Below, in pieces: positions 15,455 through 24,374 of a DNA stretch of 35,806 bases. The notes under the pieces are model-generated. The model made no database searches and was not told where the DNA came from. It saw only the letters and a program-made list of their open reading frames with translations. Each line of letters opens with the position of its first letter. Within the stretch, counting starts at the first letter, position 1. Source of the DNA: an uncultured Blautia sp. (GTDB lineage Bacteria > Bacillota > Clostridia > Lachnospirales > Lachnospiraceae); contig NZ_CAKROJ010000019.1 of NCBI RefSeq assembly GCF_934372025.1, positions 1 to 35,806 on the forward strand. The letters run 5' to 3'. The position numbers and the translations under genes were made by a program.

Positions 15455-17254
15455 TTATTCTTCAGTCTCTTCCGGTGCTTTTTCAAGTCCAAGCTCTTCA
15501 AGCTGCTGATTGCTTACCACACTCGGAGATTCTGTCATCAGACAGGATGCATCTTTTACCTTCGGGAATGCGATAACGTCACGGATACTGTCAACTTTTG
15601 CCATCAGCATCACAAGACGGTCAAGACCATAAGCCAGTCCTGCGTGAGGCGGAACTCCGTATTTGAATGCATTCAGAAGGAATCCGAACTGTTCATAAGC
15701 AGCTTCTCTAGTAAATCCAAGCATCTCGAACATTTTTTCCTGAATATCATTCTGGTGGATTCGAACACTACCACCACCGATTTCATTACCATTCAGTACA
15801 ATATCATATGCTTTTGCACGGATTTTTCCAAGATCTCCACTTTCAATCAGCGGAATATCTTCATCCATCAGCATGGTGAACGGATGATGCATTGCTGTAT
15901 AACGGTTTTCTTCTTCATTCCACTCAAGAAGCGGGAATTCTGTTACCCATACAAAACGATATTCATTCTTGTCAAGAAGTTCCATCTGTTTTGCAAGTTC
16001 TACACGAAGTGCTCCAAGAACATCATAAACTACTTTATTCTTATCTGCAGCAAAGAGAAGCAGATCTCCCGGTTTTCCATCCATAGCTGCAATAAGTGCA
16101 TTCATTTCTTCTTCTGTCATGAATTTTGCAAAAGAAGATTTGCGTGTTCCGTCTTCTGCGATTGCAATATATGCAAGGCCTTTTGCTCCGTAAGTTTTAG
16201 CAAAATCAACAAGCTTGTCGATTTTTTTACGAGGCATTCCTCCCTGACCTTCTGCATTGATACCACGAACACTTCCGCCGGCTTCCAGGGCACCTTTGAA
16301 TACAACAAATTCACAGTCTTTGACAACATCACTTACATCATGCAGTTCCATACCGAAACGCATATCCGGTTTATCAGAACCAAAACGATCCATTGCTTCC
16401 TGCCATGTGATTCTCTGAATTGGAAGCTTAACATCAACGTCAAGGACTTCTTTAAAGAGATATGCAAGGAATCTTTCGTTTACGTCGATAACATCATCTA
16501 CATCTACGAAAGAAAGCTCCATATCGATCTGTGTAAATTCCGGCTGACGGTCTGCACGAAGGTCTTCATCACGGAAGCAGCGTGCAATCTGAATGTAGCG
16601 ATCATACCCGGAACACATCAGAAGCTGTTTGTAAAGCTGTGGAGACTGTGGAAGTCCGTAGAAAGAACCTGGATGGATTCTGGATGGTACAAGGTAATCT
16701 CTTGCACCTTCCGGTGTACTCTTACCAAGCATCGGTGTTTCTACTTCAAGGAATCCTTCCTCTGTAAAGAATTTACGGGTCAGCATCATAACCTTGCTCT
16801 TCATCATCAGATTTCTCTGCAGATCTGGTCTTCTCAGGTCAAGATAACGATATTTCAGACGGATTTCATCTTTTGTCTTGCTGTTCTCTTCAATCGGGAA
16901 AGGCGGAACATCAGATTCAGCCAGAATACGAAGAGATTCTGCGCGAAGCTCAAGTGCACCTGTTGCAAGATTTTCGTTTACAGCTCCTCCACGATTCTCA
17001 ACAGTACCGGTAACTGCGATTACAAATTCGCTTCTGAGTTTACCTGCTTTTTCGAAGCCTTCCTGATCGATGCTTCCATTTTCAAAAATGATCTGCATGA
17101 TACCGGAACGGTCACGAAGGTCTGTAAAAACAAGGCCACCTTTGTTACGTGATTTCTGTACCCAACCCATCAGAGTTATTTTGCTGCCAACCATATCTTT
17201 TGTTACTTCTGCACAGCGGCATGTTCTGTGCAGACCTTTCATACTCTCAGCCAT
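15455..17254 (-). CDS. aspS: Aspartyl-tRNA synthetase
   Basis: A 599-residue bacterial-type class II synthetase charging tRNA-Asp. Order of parts: N-terminal OB-fold anticodon-binding domain (about 1-110, TLMGWVQKSRNKGGLVFTDLRD), class II catalytic core with motif 2 FRDEDLRADRQPEFTQIDME, the bacterial GAD insertion (about 300-410), and motif 3 GLAYGLDRLVMLM near residue 540. Length matches the bacterial family. It follows hisS by 26 bases, a pair conserved in many Firmicutes. It is the last gene of the apt-rel-hemZ-hisS unit and is closed by a terminator. Whether it is discriminating or also charges tRNA-Asn cannot be read from the window. Confidence 0.97.
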   Translation of the reverse strand: MAESMKGLHRTCRCAEVTKDMVGSKITLMGWVQKSRNKGGLVFTDLRDRSGIMQIIFENGSIDQEGFEKAGKLRSEFVIAVTGTVENRGGAVNENLATGALELRAESLRILAESDVPPFPIEENSKTKDEIRLKYRYLDLRRPDLQRNLMMKSKVMMLTRKFFTEEGFLEVETPMLGKSTPEGARDYLVPSRIHPGSFYGLPQSPQLYKQLLMCSGYDRYIQIARCFRDEDLRADRQPEFTQIDMELSFVDVDDVIDVNERFLAYLFKEVLDVDVKLPIQRITWQEAMDRFGSDKPDMRFGMELHDVSDVVKDCEFVVFKGALEAGGSVRGINAEGQGGMPRKKIDKLVDFAKTYGAKGLAYIAIAEDGTRKSSFAKFMTEEEMNALIAAMDGKPGDLLLFAADKNKVVYDVLGALRVELAKQMELLDKNEYRFVWVTEFPLLEWNEEENRYTAMHHPFTMLMDEDIPLIESGDLGKIRAKAYDIVLNGNEIGGGSVRIHQNDIQEKMFEMLGFTREAAYEQFGFLLNAFKYGVPPHAGLAYGLDRLVMLMAKVDSIRDVIAFPKVKDASCLMTESPSVVSNQQLEELGLEKAPEETEE

Positions 17255-17280
17255 GATTTTTCTCCTTTTGAAGCATTATA

Positions 17281-18531
17281 TTATTTGTTGAAGAATTCTA
17301 CAAATTCTGTGTATCCTTCTGTCATCATCTGTTCTTTCTGGAATTTTTTGTTTTTCTTCATAATAGAAATATTTACCTGAACACCGTTTTTGCGTTCTTC
17401 TTCTGCCTGTTTCAGAATTGGAAGAAGCTTGTCTGCCGGCATATTTTTCTCAATCAGGTATGCTTTCTTAGCTGCACTTGTCGGAATCTCATAACCTCTT
17501 TCCAGAAGCAGCATAACGATTCTTTCAAATCCGATGGAAAATCCACAGGCAGATGTATTCTGTCCGGTAAATTTACCGATCATTTCATCATAACGTCCGC
17601 CACCGCCAACAGATCCACCGAACTCGTCCATTGCGATTTCAAAGATCGGACCTGTATAGTAGGACATTCCACGAACCAGAGTCGGATCAAAAGAAATCTT
17701 GAAATCTGCGTTCTTCACGGAATCTACTGCTGTGATTATGGTCTCCAGATCTTCTGCCACCTTCGGATCCAGAACATCACTTAATTTTTCTTTGCAGTAA
17801 CGAACACCTTCGATATCTGATGCAATTTCTTTGAACATTCCAAGATAAGTATCAATGCTTTCTTTGCTGAATCCTTCTTTTTCGAGTTCTTCTGCAACTC
17901 CTTCAAGACCGATCTTGTCCATTTTGTCCAGAATGATAAATACAGTATCAAAGCTTTCTTCCGGGAAGCCACTGTACTGTGCCATAGCTTTCAGGATCTT
18001 TCTGTCATTGATACGGATTGTAAAGTTGTGGAAATCCAGTTTGCCAAGCAGTGTTGTTGTAGCCATTACAAGTTCAATTTCAGCAAGATAAGTTGACTCT
18101 CCCAGAATATCAATATCACACTGCATAAACTGACGGAAACGACCTCTCTGAGGACGGTCAGCTCTCCATACATTGCCCATCTGCAGTGCTTTAAAAGGTG
18201 CCGGAAGCTGACTTGCATTGTTGGAATAATATCTGGAAAGAGGTACTGTCAGATCATAACGAAGTCCGGAATCTACCAGGTCAGCTTCGCACTCTGCTGT
18301 ATCAAGTTTCAGTTTTTCTCCACGTTTCAGAATTTTGAAAATCAGTTTTTCGTTTTCTCCACCCTGTTTGCTGCTGAGGTTTTCGATATGTTCCACACAT
18401 GGTGTTTCGATTGCGGAAAATCCGAATCTTCCATATGTTTCACGAATCATGTTCATCACATAATTACGAATTTCCATCTCTTTTGGTAAAATATCTTTCA
18501 TACCGGTGACCGGTTTCTTCTTTAATGCCAT
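17281..18531 (-). CDS. hisS: Histidyl-tRNA synthetase
   Basis: A 416-residue class II synthetase. The catalytic domain shows motif 2 VWRADRPQRGRFRQFMQCDIDILGE, the histidine A motif region LVRGMSYYTGPIFEI and motif 3 CGFSIGFERIVMLL; the C-terminal about 90 residues are the anticodon-binding domain. The N-terminal VTGMKDILP is typical. Start ATG 18531 is preceded by AGGAGGTCAGT. Gap to the preceding HD gene is 12 bases, so it is read from the upstream apt promoter or an internal one I do not see; there is no room for a T-box leader. Confidence 0.97.
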   Translation of the reverse strand: MALKKKPVTGMKDILPKEMEIRNYVMNMIRETYGRFGFSAIETPCVEHIENLSSKQGGENEKLIFKILKRGEKLKLDTAECEADLVDSGLRYDLTVPLSRYYSNNASQLPAPFKALQMGNVWRADRPQRGRFRQFMQCDIDILGESTYLAEIELVMATTTLLGKLDFHNFTIRINDRKILKAMAQYSGFPEESFDTVFIILDKMDKIGLEGVAEELEKEGFSKESIDTYLGMFKEIASDIEGVRYCKEKLSDVLDPKVAEDLETIITAVDSVKNADFKISFDPTLVRGMSYYTGPIFEIAMDEFGGSVGGGGRYDEMIGKFTGQNTSACGFSIGFERIVMLLLERGYEIPTSAAKKAYLIEKNMPADKLLPILKQAEEERKNGVQVNISIMKKNKKFQKEQMMTEGYTEFVEFFNK

Positions 18532-18543
18532 ACTGACCTCCTG

Positions 18544-19110
18544 TTATTTGTTATTGTGTACGACTCTTTGAAATGCAAGAAATACTTCCATATCAAAGTT
18601 TTTGATCTCATCAATCATAAGTTCTATCACTGTACTGACATCAAATGCTTTTCTGTATGGTCTGTCCGAGCTGAGTGCTGCATAGACATCACAGACCCGT
18701 AGAATTCTGGCTCCCAGTGGAATGCTGTTTTCTCTGAGATTAGAAGGATAACCGGTACCATCATAGTTTTCATGATGATACAGTATACTCTGAAGTACCA
18801 GATCGGAATACCCCTGATCTTTCAGTTCTTCATAACCCAGCGAAGAATGCATACGAACATATTTCAGTTCTTCAATCAGAAGCGGATCATGTTCCTGCCC
18901 GTTGATATAATCGGTAAGCTTCAGCTTGCCAATATCATGAAGCATTCCTGCTATCGCCATCTGATAACAAAACGCTTCATCTCTTCCTAATTCAGCAGCT
19001 ACTGCATAAGCAAGATTACTAACAATAATTCCATGTTTCAGTTCATCAGACAGATCAAAACCCAGAATTCTGTCATTTGACCGGGCATTCTCCTCCTGCG
19101 TTGTCTGCAA
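18544..19110 (-). CDS. HD-GYP-like phosphohydrolase
   Basis: A 188-residue stand-alone HD domain. HDIGKL carries the metal-binding His-Asp pair; RMHSSLGYE and HHENYDGTGYP follow, then IPLGARILRVCDVYAALSSDRPYR. The GYP tripeptide and the 'DVYAALSSDRPYR' helix are those of HD-GYP enzymes that cut cyclic di-GMP or related dinucleotides, but there is no sensory or receiver domain. I chose a TTG at 19110 because GGAGG lies 8 bases upstream; a GTG at 19119 would overlap this SD. It sits between hemZ (stop at 19129) and hisS, as in related genomes to my recollection. Substrate is inferred from family only. Confidence 0.85.
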   Translation of the reverse strand: MQTTQEENARSNDRILGFDLSDELKHGIIVSNLAYAVAAELGRDEAFCYQMAIAGMLHDIGKLKLTDYINGQEHDPLLIEELKYVRMHSSLGYEELKDQGYSDLVLQSILYHHENYDGTGYPSNLRENSIPLGARILRVCDVYAALSSDRPYRKAFDVSTVIELMIDEIKNFDMEVFLAFQRVVHNNK

Positions 19111-19128
19111 TATGTCCACCTCCTGCTG

Positions 19129-20658
19129 TTATAACCAGGTATTGATACCCTCACGTTTTCGTTCAATCATTTCATCAATACGGTCAATGTAATTAGTCAC
19201 GTCTTTAACATTTTCTACTCGTTCAATGCGTTTGCCATGATCAAAGACCAATTTGGAAGAACCACCTGCACCTAATGCGATGATCGGCTGTTTTTCCTCC
19301 ATAATTAGTATATTGTAAATCCCGGCTTTGTCAACCTTTGCATAGCCAACATTCTCAAAATTTCCCTTCATATTTTTCTGTCTGTACAGATAATAAGGAC
19401 CCATTTCCAATTCGTAGGCTGCTTTCATGGTCATATCCATAATTTCCTGATTGTTTTCAAAGGTCATTTCCTGATATTTATCTTTAAATATATTCAGTCT
19501 TGCGGCCCTCTTCACCGCCAGTGAATGAACTGTAATACTGTCTGGTGCAAGTTTCCTGACTTCATCAAGTGTATTTTCAACCATTGCCTTATCTTCACCC
19601 GGAAGTCCGACGATCAGATCCATATTAATATTGTCAAATCCGCATTCACGTGCCAGCATAAAAGCCTGTCTGGTTTCTTCGACTGTATGTCTGCGTCCGA
19701 TGATATCGAGAGTTTCCTGATTCATTGTCTGCGGATTTACTGAAATTCTTGTGATTGGATAATTGCGTATCATCATCAGTTTCTCTCTGGTGATACTGTC
19801 CGGTCTTCCTGCTTCGATCGTAAACTCAGCAAGATCTTCACATCCAAAATTCTCCATCAGGGCATCAAGCAGAACCTTCAGTTGTTCCGGTTCAAGTGTC
19901 GTCGGAGTTCCTCCTCCTATATAAACCGTATCCAGTTTTCTGCCTTTGGCTTTCATGATCAGTGCAACTTCTTTTATTTCTTTGCAAAGTGCCTCAAGAT
20001 ACTGATCCACTCTGTTTTTCCACTGTTTTAATGGATAAGAACTAAAGGAACAGTACAGACAGATGCTCGGACAGAATGGAATCCCCACATACAGACTGTA
20101 TCCGTTTTCGTAATCAATATCCTTAAGAATCTCCCGCTCTCTGTTGGCAATCGTGATCGCAAGTGCTGTTTTCTGCGGGCTGACCATATAACGGTCTCTC
20201 ATCTCCTGCGCAGCTTCTGTATTCTTCATACCTGCTTCAATAAGACCCATAGCAAGCTTCGCCGGACGGATTCCTGTCAGATTTCCCCATGGAAGTGTTC
20301 TGCCAGTCAGTTTTACCAATAATTTATAGAGAGCGATTTTTACAATATCTTTCCGTTCTTTACGGATTGCATGTGCGCGTTCTTTTGCATCACTGTCACT
20401 TCTATCCTGACAAGAAATAAGGGCATCCGAAGACTGCCCTCCTGTAAATTCTGCACTTGTCACACCTTTATTATCATGATCTTCATAGCGGATCACACAG
20501 GTATCTCCCTGCTTTTCAATCCGGAAATAAAGATCACACCCTTCTTCCTCTTTTTCATAAAAAGAATGAATTTCACTTTCCGGATAAAATGCACGGATCA
20601 GTTCATATATATCATGTTCAAATTCTCTGTCCAGAAACAGAATTCCAATCTTACACAA
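19129..20658 (-). CDS. hemZ: HemZ-type oxygen-independent coproporphyrinogen dehydrogenase
   Basis: A radical-SAM enzyme of the HemN/HemZ group, about 509 residues. The 4Fe-4S cluster motif is PFCPSICLYCSF (C-x3-C-x2-C), followed by the SAM-binding GGGTPTT and the later PGED. The roughly 170-residue N-terminal extension before the radical-SAM core is what separates HemZ from HemN. HemN-like proteins without the heme role exist, so activity on coproporphyrinogen III is family inference. I choose TTG 20658 (GAGGT 9 bases upstream, 8-base overlap with the MBL gene). ATG 20679 lacks an SD, and the longest frame to 20739 would overlap the neighbour by 89 bases. Co-transcribed with its neighbours. 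Confidence 0.9.
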   Translation of the reverse strand: MCKIGILFLDREFEHDIYELIRAFYPESEIHSFYEKEEEGCDLYFRIEKQGDTCVIRYEDHDNKGVTSAEFTGGQSSDALISCQDRSDSDAKERAHAIRKERKDIVKIALYKLLVKLTGRTLPWGNLTGIRPAKLAMGLIEAGMKNTEAAQEMRDRYMVSPQKTALAITIANREREILKDIDYENGYSLYVGIPFCPSICLYCSFSSYPLKQWKNRVDQYLEALCKEIKEVALIMKAKGRKLDTVYIGGGTPTTLEPEQLKVLLDALMENFGCEDLAEFTIEAGRPDSITREKLMMIRNYPITRISVNPQTMNQETLDIIGRRHTVEETRQAFMLARECGFDNINMDLIVGLPGEDKAMVENTLDEVRKLAPDSITVHSLAVKRAARLNIFKDKYQEMTFENNQEIMDMTMKAAYELEMGPYYLYRQKNMKGNFENVGYAKVDKAGIYNILIMEEKQPIIALGAGGSSKLVFDHGKRIERVENVKDVTNYIDRIDEMIERKREGINTWL

Positions 20659-21280
20659 ATGGATTATACCTCTTTTCATAACCGATTGTTGTTGATACAT
20701 CATGTCCCGGATATACTTCTGTCTCATCCGGAAGTGCATCCAGCAGTCTGTGCAGGCTGTTTACAATTGCCGCTGAACTGCTTCCCGGAAAATCAGTTCT
20801 TCCGACTGAACCACAGAATACCGTATCTCCACTGAAAAGGACATCTTCATCTTTCAGATAATAACAGCAGCTTCCAACTGTATGTCCCGGTGTCTCAATC
20901 ATCTGTACTGAAAATCCCGCAAGCTCTTCCACCTGCAGGTCTGTAAGGTATACATCTGCTTTGAGTGTATAGCCATTTCCCTGGTACGCCGTCAGATTGA
21001 TTCGGGCATCCTGCAGAGTTTTTTCTTCTTTCTGATCTGCATAAATCGGAACATTATATTTTTTCCTGATTTCTTCTGCTGCCAGAATATGATCAAAGTG
21101 ACCATGTGTCAGAAGGATTGCAATCGGTTTTCCCTGCATCTCAAGGATCTTCTGTTCTATTTTCCCGGCATTGTCACCAGGATCGATGATCAGCATTTCT
21201 CCTGTTTCTTTATTCTTGAGTAAATAACAGTTTGTAGATACACTGCCGACAATACATTTCTGCAATTCCAGTTTTTTCAT
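20651..21280 (-). CDS. MBL-fold metallohydrolase, glyoxalase II-like
   Basis: A 209-residue metallo-beta-lactamase-fold enzyme. Metal ligands are in LTHGHFDHI (HxHxDH), PGHTVGS, FSGDTVFCGSVGR and the last histidine in PGHD. This set matches the YcbL/glyoxalase II-like hydroxyacylglutathione hydrolase family, but it lacks the C-terminal helical domain of classical glyoxalase II, so the substrate is uncertain. It lies 21 bases after the rel gene, and its stop overlaps the hemZ start, so translation is coupled. This MBL gene next to rel is a conserved Firmicutes arrangement in my recollection. Confidence 0.92.
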   Translation of the reverse strand: MKKLELQKCIVGSVSTNCYLLKNKETGEMLIIDPGDNAGKIEQKILEMQGKPIAILLTHGHFDHILAAEEIRKKYNVPIYADQKEEKTLQDARINLTAYQGNGYTLKADVYLTDLQVEELAGFSVQMIETPGHTVGSCCYYLKDEDVLFSGDTVFCGSVGRTDFPGSSSAAIVNSLHRLLDALPDETEVYPGHDVSTTIGYEKRYNPFV

Positions 21281-21301
21281 TCTTTACTCCTCTTTTCGTG
21301 A

Positions 21302-23632
21302 TCAACCGGTTGTACGCTCTACATCAATAACACTTTCAATCTGACGTATCTTGGCAACAAGTGAAGACAGTTCCTCTTTGCTTCCAATTTCGAAGCTGAT
21401 AGAGATCGTGGCTTTCTCCTGCTTGTTGGTACGGCTGTTAATACTTCTCATATCAATTTTTCTTTCTGTAAAAATCTTTGAAAGATCCACCAGAAGACCT
21501 GTACGGTTATTTGCATAAACCTGAATCTCAGCCATATATTTTTCGGATCCTTTATTATCCGTCGGCTGCCATTCCGCTTCAATCAGACGAGAACGGTCTG
21601 TTTCTGACATATTCAGTACATTCACGCAGTCTGTACGATGAATTGTGATTCCACGTCCTCTTGTAACAAATCCTACGATTTCGTCGCCAGGAATCGGGCT
21701 GCAGCATTTTGAAAAACGTACTGCGACATCATGAATTCCTTTTACAACAATACCGCCTTTATTTTTTGTGACATGGAGTTTTTCCTGGGTTTCTGATGCT
21801 ACTTCCAGAACCTGTTCATCCGTAAGATTTTTCTGTTTTTCTTTATCATAGGCCTCCATCAGTTTATTGAAGACCTGTCCTTCTTTCAGTCCGCCATGAC
21901 CGATAGCTGCGAGTACGGAATCCCAGTCACGGAAACCATATTTCCGCATGACAGACTCAAGGAACTGTGGTTTTGTATAAATTCCAAGCTTATATCCTTT
22001 GGACTTGGCATACTGTGTGAGCATGTCTTTGCCTTTCAGGATATTATCTTCTTTCAGTTCTTTCTTGAACCACTGGTTGATTTTGTTCTTTGCCTGTGTA
22101 CTCTTAACAAGGTTCAGCCAGTCACGACTTGGTCCCTGCGAATTCTGTGACGTGATAATTTCAATACGGTCACCATTTTTGATCTGATATTCAATCGGAA
22201 CAAGTTTACCATTAACACGTGCGCCGACCATACGGTTACCAACTGCGCTGTGTACGCTGTAAGCAAAATCAATCGGTGTAGAACCATTCGGCAGGTTCTT
22301 GACATCTCCCTGTGGAGTAAAACAATATACACTGTCTGCAAAAAGATTCAGGTCATTCTTCAGAAGACTCATGAATTCTCTGTTATCCGACATATCTTTC
22401 TGCCATTCCAGAATCTGACGCAGCCAGTTAAGCTTTTCTTCTTCTCTTTTATCTACCGGAACCTTTCCATCAGAAGATTCTTTGTATTTCCAATGTGCCG
22501 CGATACCATATTCTGCAGTCTTATGCATCTCAAAGGTACGAATCTGAATCTCAAATGGCTGACCATTTGGTCCGATCAGTGTCGTATGCAGTGACTGATA
22601 CATATTTGGTTTCGGCATGGCAATATAATCTTTAAATCTTCCCGGGATCGGTTTGTACATTTCATGAATAACGCCAAGTGCTGCATAACAGTCTTTCACT
22701 GTGTCTACCAGGATTCGTACTGCAAAAAGATCATATATCTGATCGATCGTCTTATCCTGATTAACCATTTTTTTATAAATACTGAAGAAATGCTTGATTC
22801 TTCCATCCACCTGAGCTTTAATAGAAGCTTCTTCCATATGCTGTTTGACCTGATTGACGATATTATTGACAAAATTCTGTCTTTCACTCTTACGAAGAGC
22901 TACTTTATCGACCAGGTCATAGTATACATCTGGTTTCAGATATTTCAGTGAAAGATCATCCAGTTCTACTTTTATCTTGGAAATACCAAGCCTCATCGCG
23001 ATCGGCGCATAAATATCCATTGTCTCTCGCGCTTTTTCCTGCTGTTTTTCCGGTCTCATGTACTGCAGTGTACGCATATTATGAAGACGGTCTGCAAGTT
23101 TGATCAGAATTACTCGAATATCTTTTGCCATCGCAAGAAACATTTTTCGCAGATTTTCTGCCTGAAGTTCTACTTTATCAGCAGAATAGCTCAACTGTCC
23201 CAGTTTGGTAACTCCATCTACCAACAGGGCAACTTCTGCACTGAATTCTTTCTCAACTTCTTCTGTTGTCATCCAGGTATCTTCTACAGCATCATGAAGA
23301 AGACCTGCAACAATTGTTTCTTTATCCAGTTCCAGATCTGCAAGTATGATTGCCACACAAAGAGGATGGATGATATATGGCTCTCCCGATTTTCTCTTCT
23401 GATCCTTGTGGGCGTCACTGGCCACTTCGTAGGCTTTCTGTATCATGGAAATATCCGTAGAAGGATGATATTTTTTTACACTTGTGATCAGCTCATTATA
23501 CAAAACCTCCGGGCTGGTAAAATCCTGCATAGTCTTGACTGCTGCATCTGCCTTTTTTACGGATTCAAGCTTTTCCTGTTCTGCCTTGTCTATTGTCTTT
23601 TTAAGCTGTACGTTTTCTTTCTTATCTGCCAT
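21302..23632 (-). CDS. relA: Bifunctional (p)ppGpp synthetase/hydrolase (Rel)
   Basis: A 776-residue long RelA/SpoT homologue. HD hydrolase domain with LLHDAVEDT (His113-Asp114) and RLHNMRT; synthetase domain containing IYDLFAVRILV and GRFKDYIAMPKPNMYQSLHTT; TGS domain (VYCFTPQGDVKNLPNGSTPIDFAYSVH); zinc-finger region with CC in RFSKCCSPIPGDE; and a C-terminal ACT domain (from EIQVYANNRTG). The basic RFKD motif in the synthetase domain marks a bifunctional Rel rather than a synthesis-only RelA. About 40 extra Lys/Glu-rich residues precede the usual N-terminus. Start at 23632 is preceded by AGGTGGGAAAG. It directly follows apt, linking purine salvage to the stringent response. Confidence 0.96.
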   Translation of the reverse strand: MADKKENVQLKKTIDKAEQEKLESVKKADAAVKTMQDFTSPEVLYNELITSVKKYHPSTDISMIQKAYEVASDAHKDQKRKSGEPYIIHPLCVAIILADLELDKETIVAGLLHDAVEDTWMTTEEVEKEFSAEVALLVDGVTKLGQLSYSADKVELQAENLRKMFLAMAKDIRVILIKLADRLHNMRTLQYMRPEKQQEKARETMDIYAPIAMRLGISKIKVELDDLSLKYLKPDVYYDLVDKVALRKSERQNFVNNIVNQVKQHMEEASIKAQVDGRIKHFFSIYKKMVNQDKTIDQIYDLFAVRILVDTVKDCYAALGVIHEMYKPIPGRFKDYIAMPKPNMYQSLHTTLIGPNGQPFEIQIRTFEMHKTAEYGIAAHWKYKESSDGKVPVDKREEEKLNWLRQILEWQKDMSDNREFMSLLKNDLNLFADSVYCFTPQGDVKNLPNGSTPIDFAYSVHSAVGNRMVGARVNGKLVPIEYQIKNGDRIEIITSQNSQGPSRDWLNLVKSTQAKNKINQWFKKELKEDNILKGKDMLTQYAKSKGYKLGIYTKPQFLESVMRKYGFRDWDSVLAAIGHGGLKEGQVFNKLMEAYDKEKQKNLTDEQVLEVASETQEKLHVTKNKGGIVVKGIHDVAVRFSKCCSPIPGDEIVGFVTRGRGITIHRTDCVNVLNMSETDRSRLIEAEWQPTDNKGSEKYMAEIQVYANNRTGLLVDLSKIFTERKIDMRSINSRTNKQEKATISISFEIGSKEELSSLVAKIRQIESVIDVERTTG

Positions 23633-23676
23633 TCTTTCCCACCTGCCTACCGTTATTTATCTGATGCTCCTGAATT

Positions 23677-24201
23677 TTATTTTCCTTCGTATCGAATCAC
23701 AGATGCCACATCGTAACCTGCCAGTCTCTCGCGGCCTTTCAATCCTGCAAGTTCCATAAGGAATACGACCTTAACTACTTCACCGCCAAGTTCTTCCACC
23801 AGTTTGATAGCAGCTTCTACTGTACCGCCTGTAGCGATCAGATCATCGATGATTGCTACCTTCTGCCCTGGTTTGATGGAATCCTTATGCATCTCTATCG
23901 TTGCACTTCCATATTCCAGATCATAGCTTCTGGATACTGTCTCACATGGAAGTTTACCTTTTTTACGAACTGGTACAAATGGTTTATGAAGATTATAAGC
24001 AATCGGTACTCCGAAGATGAATCCTCTGGATTCTGTTCCAACAATCACATCAACATCTTTATCTTCCAGACATGCCTGCATGGAATCAATTGCAAGCTGA
24101 AGACCATCTGCATCCTGCAGTACACTTGTAATGTCTCGGAAAATAATTCCCGGTTCCGGAAAATCCGGAATACTTCTTACATAATCTTCTATTTTTTTCA
24201 T
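23677..24201 (-). CDS. apt: Adenine phosphoribosyltransferase
   Basis: A 174-residue type I phosphoribosyltransferase that makes AMP from adenine and PRPP. The PRPP-binding loop is VAIIDDLIATGGT; the N-terminal IPDFPEPGIIFRDIT and TESRGFIFG are typical of Apt. Length is normal. Start ATG 24201 is preceded by GGAGG and a short spacer. It is the first gene after a consensus promoter and 44 bases before rel. apt-rel adjacency is widespread in Firmicutes. An inverted repeat lies in its leader. Confidence 0.97.
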   Translation of the reverse strand: MKKIEDYVRSIPDFPEPGIIFRDITSVLQDADGLQLAIDSMQACLEDKDVDVIVGTESRGFIFGVPIAYNLHKPFVPVRKKGKLPCETVSRSYDLEYGSATIEMHKDSIKPGQKVAIIDDLIATGGTVEAAIKLVEELGGEVVKVVFLMELAGLKGRERLAGYDVASVIRYEGK

Positions 24202-24278
24202 TTTGCGTACCTCCGCTTGTTTTCTCTCTATATATGTAACTTGTTCAGTCTGTTTCGAATGGTTACATCTGGATAGTA

Positions 24279-24307
24279 ATTATATCACTTTTTTATATCG
24301 GAATCAA
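24279..24307 (-). promoter_or_regulatory. Sigma-A promoter for apt-rel-hemZ-hisS-aspS unit
   Basis: Minus-strand TTGATT (24307-24302), exactly 17 bases, TATAAT (24284-24279), about 78 bases before the apt start. This is the best promoter in the window and divides recJ from apt. The leader between it and apt contains ATGTAAC/GTTACAT arms at 24234-24240 and 24262-24268. Confidence 0.85.
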
Positions 24308-24374
24308 TGACTAACCCACCCTGTCACCCCTCTGAAATAAAGGTTTTATGCACTTTTCACGCAACAATTCTGTT

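Noticed and set aside
15431..17152. Long open plus-strand frame of 573 codons opposite aspS
   Set aside because: It lies entirely antisense to an unmistakable aspS, has Cys/Phe/Ile-rich composition typical of a reverse-complement shadow, and lacks an SD and any recognisable motif.
17255..17280. T-box leader for hisS or aspS (and argS)
   Set aside because: Gaps before these genes are 12 to 26 bases; no room for a T-box, and no AGGGTGGTACCGCG-like sequence is seen anywhere upstream of them.
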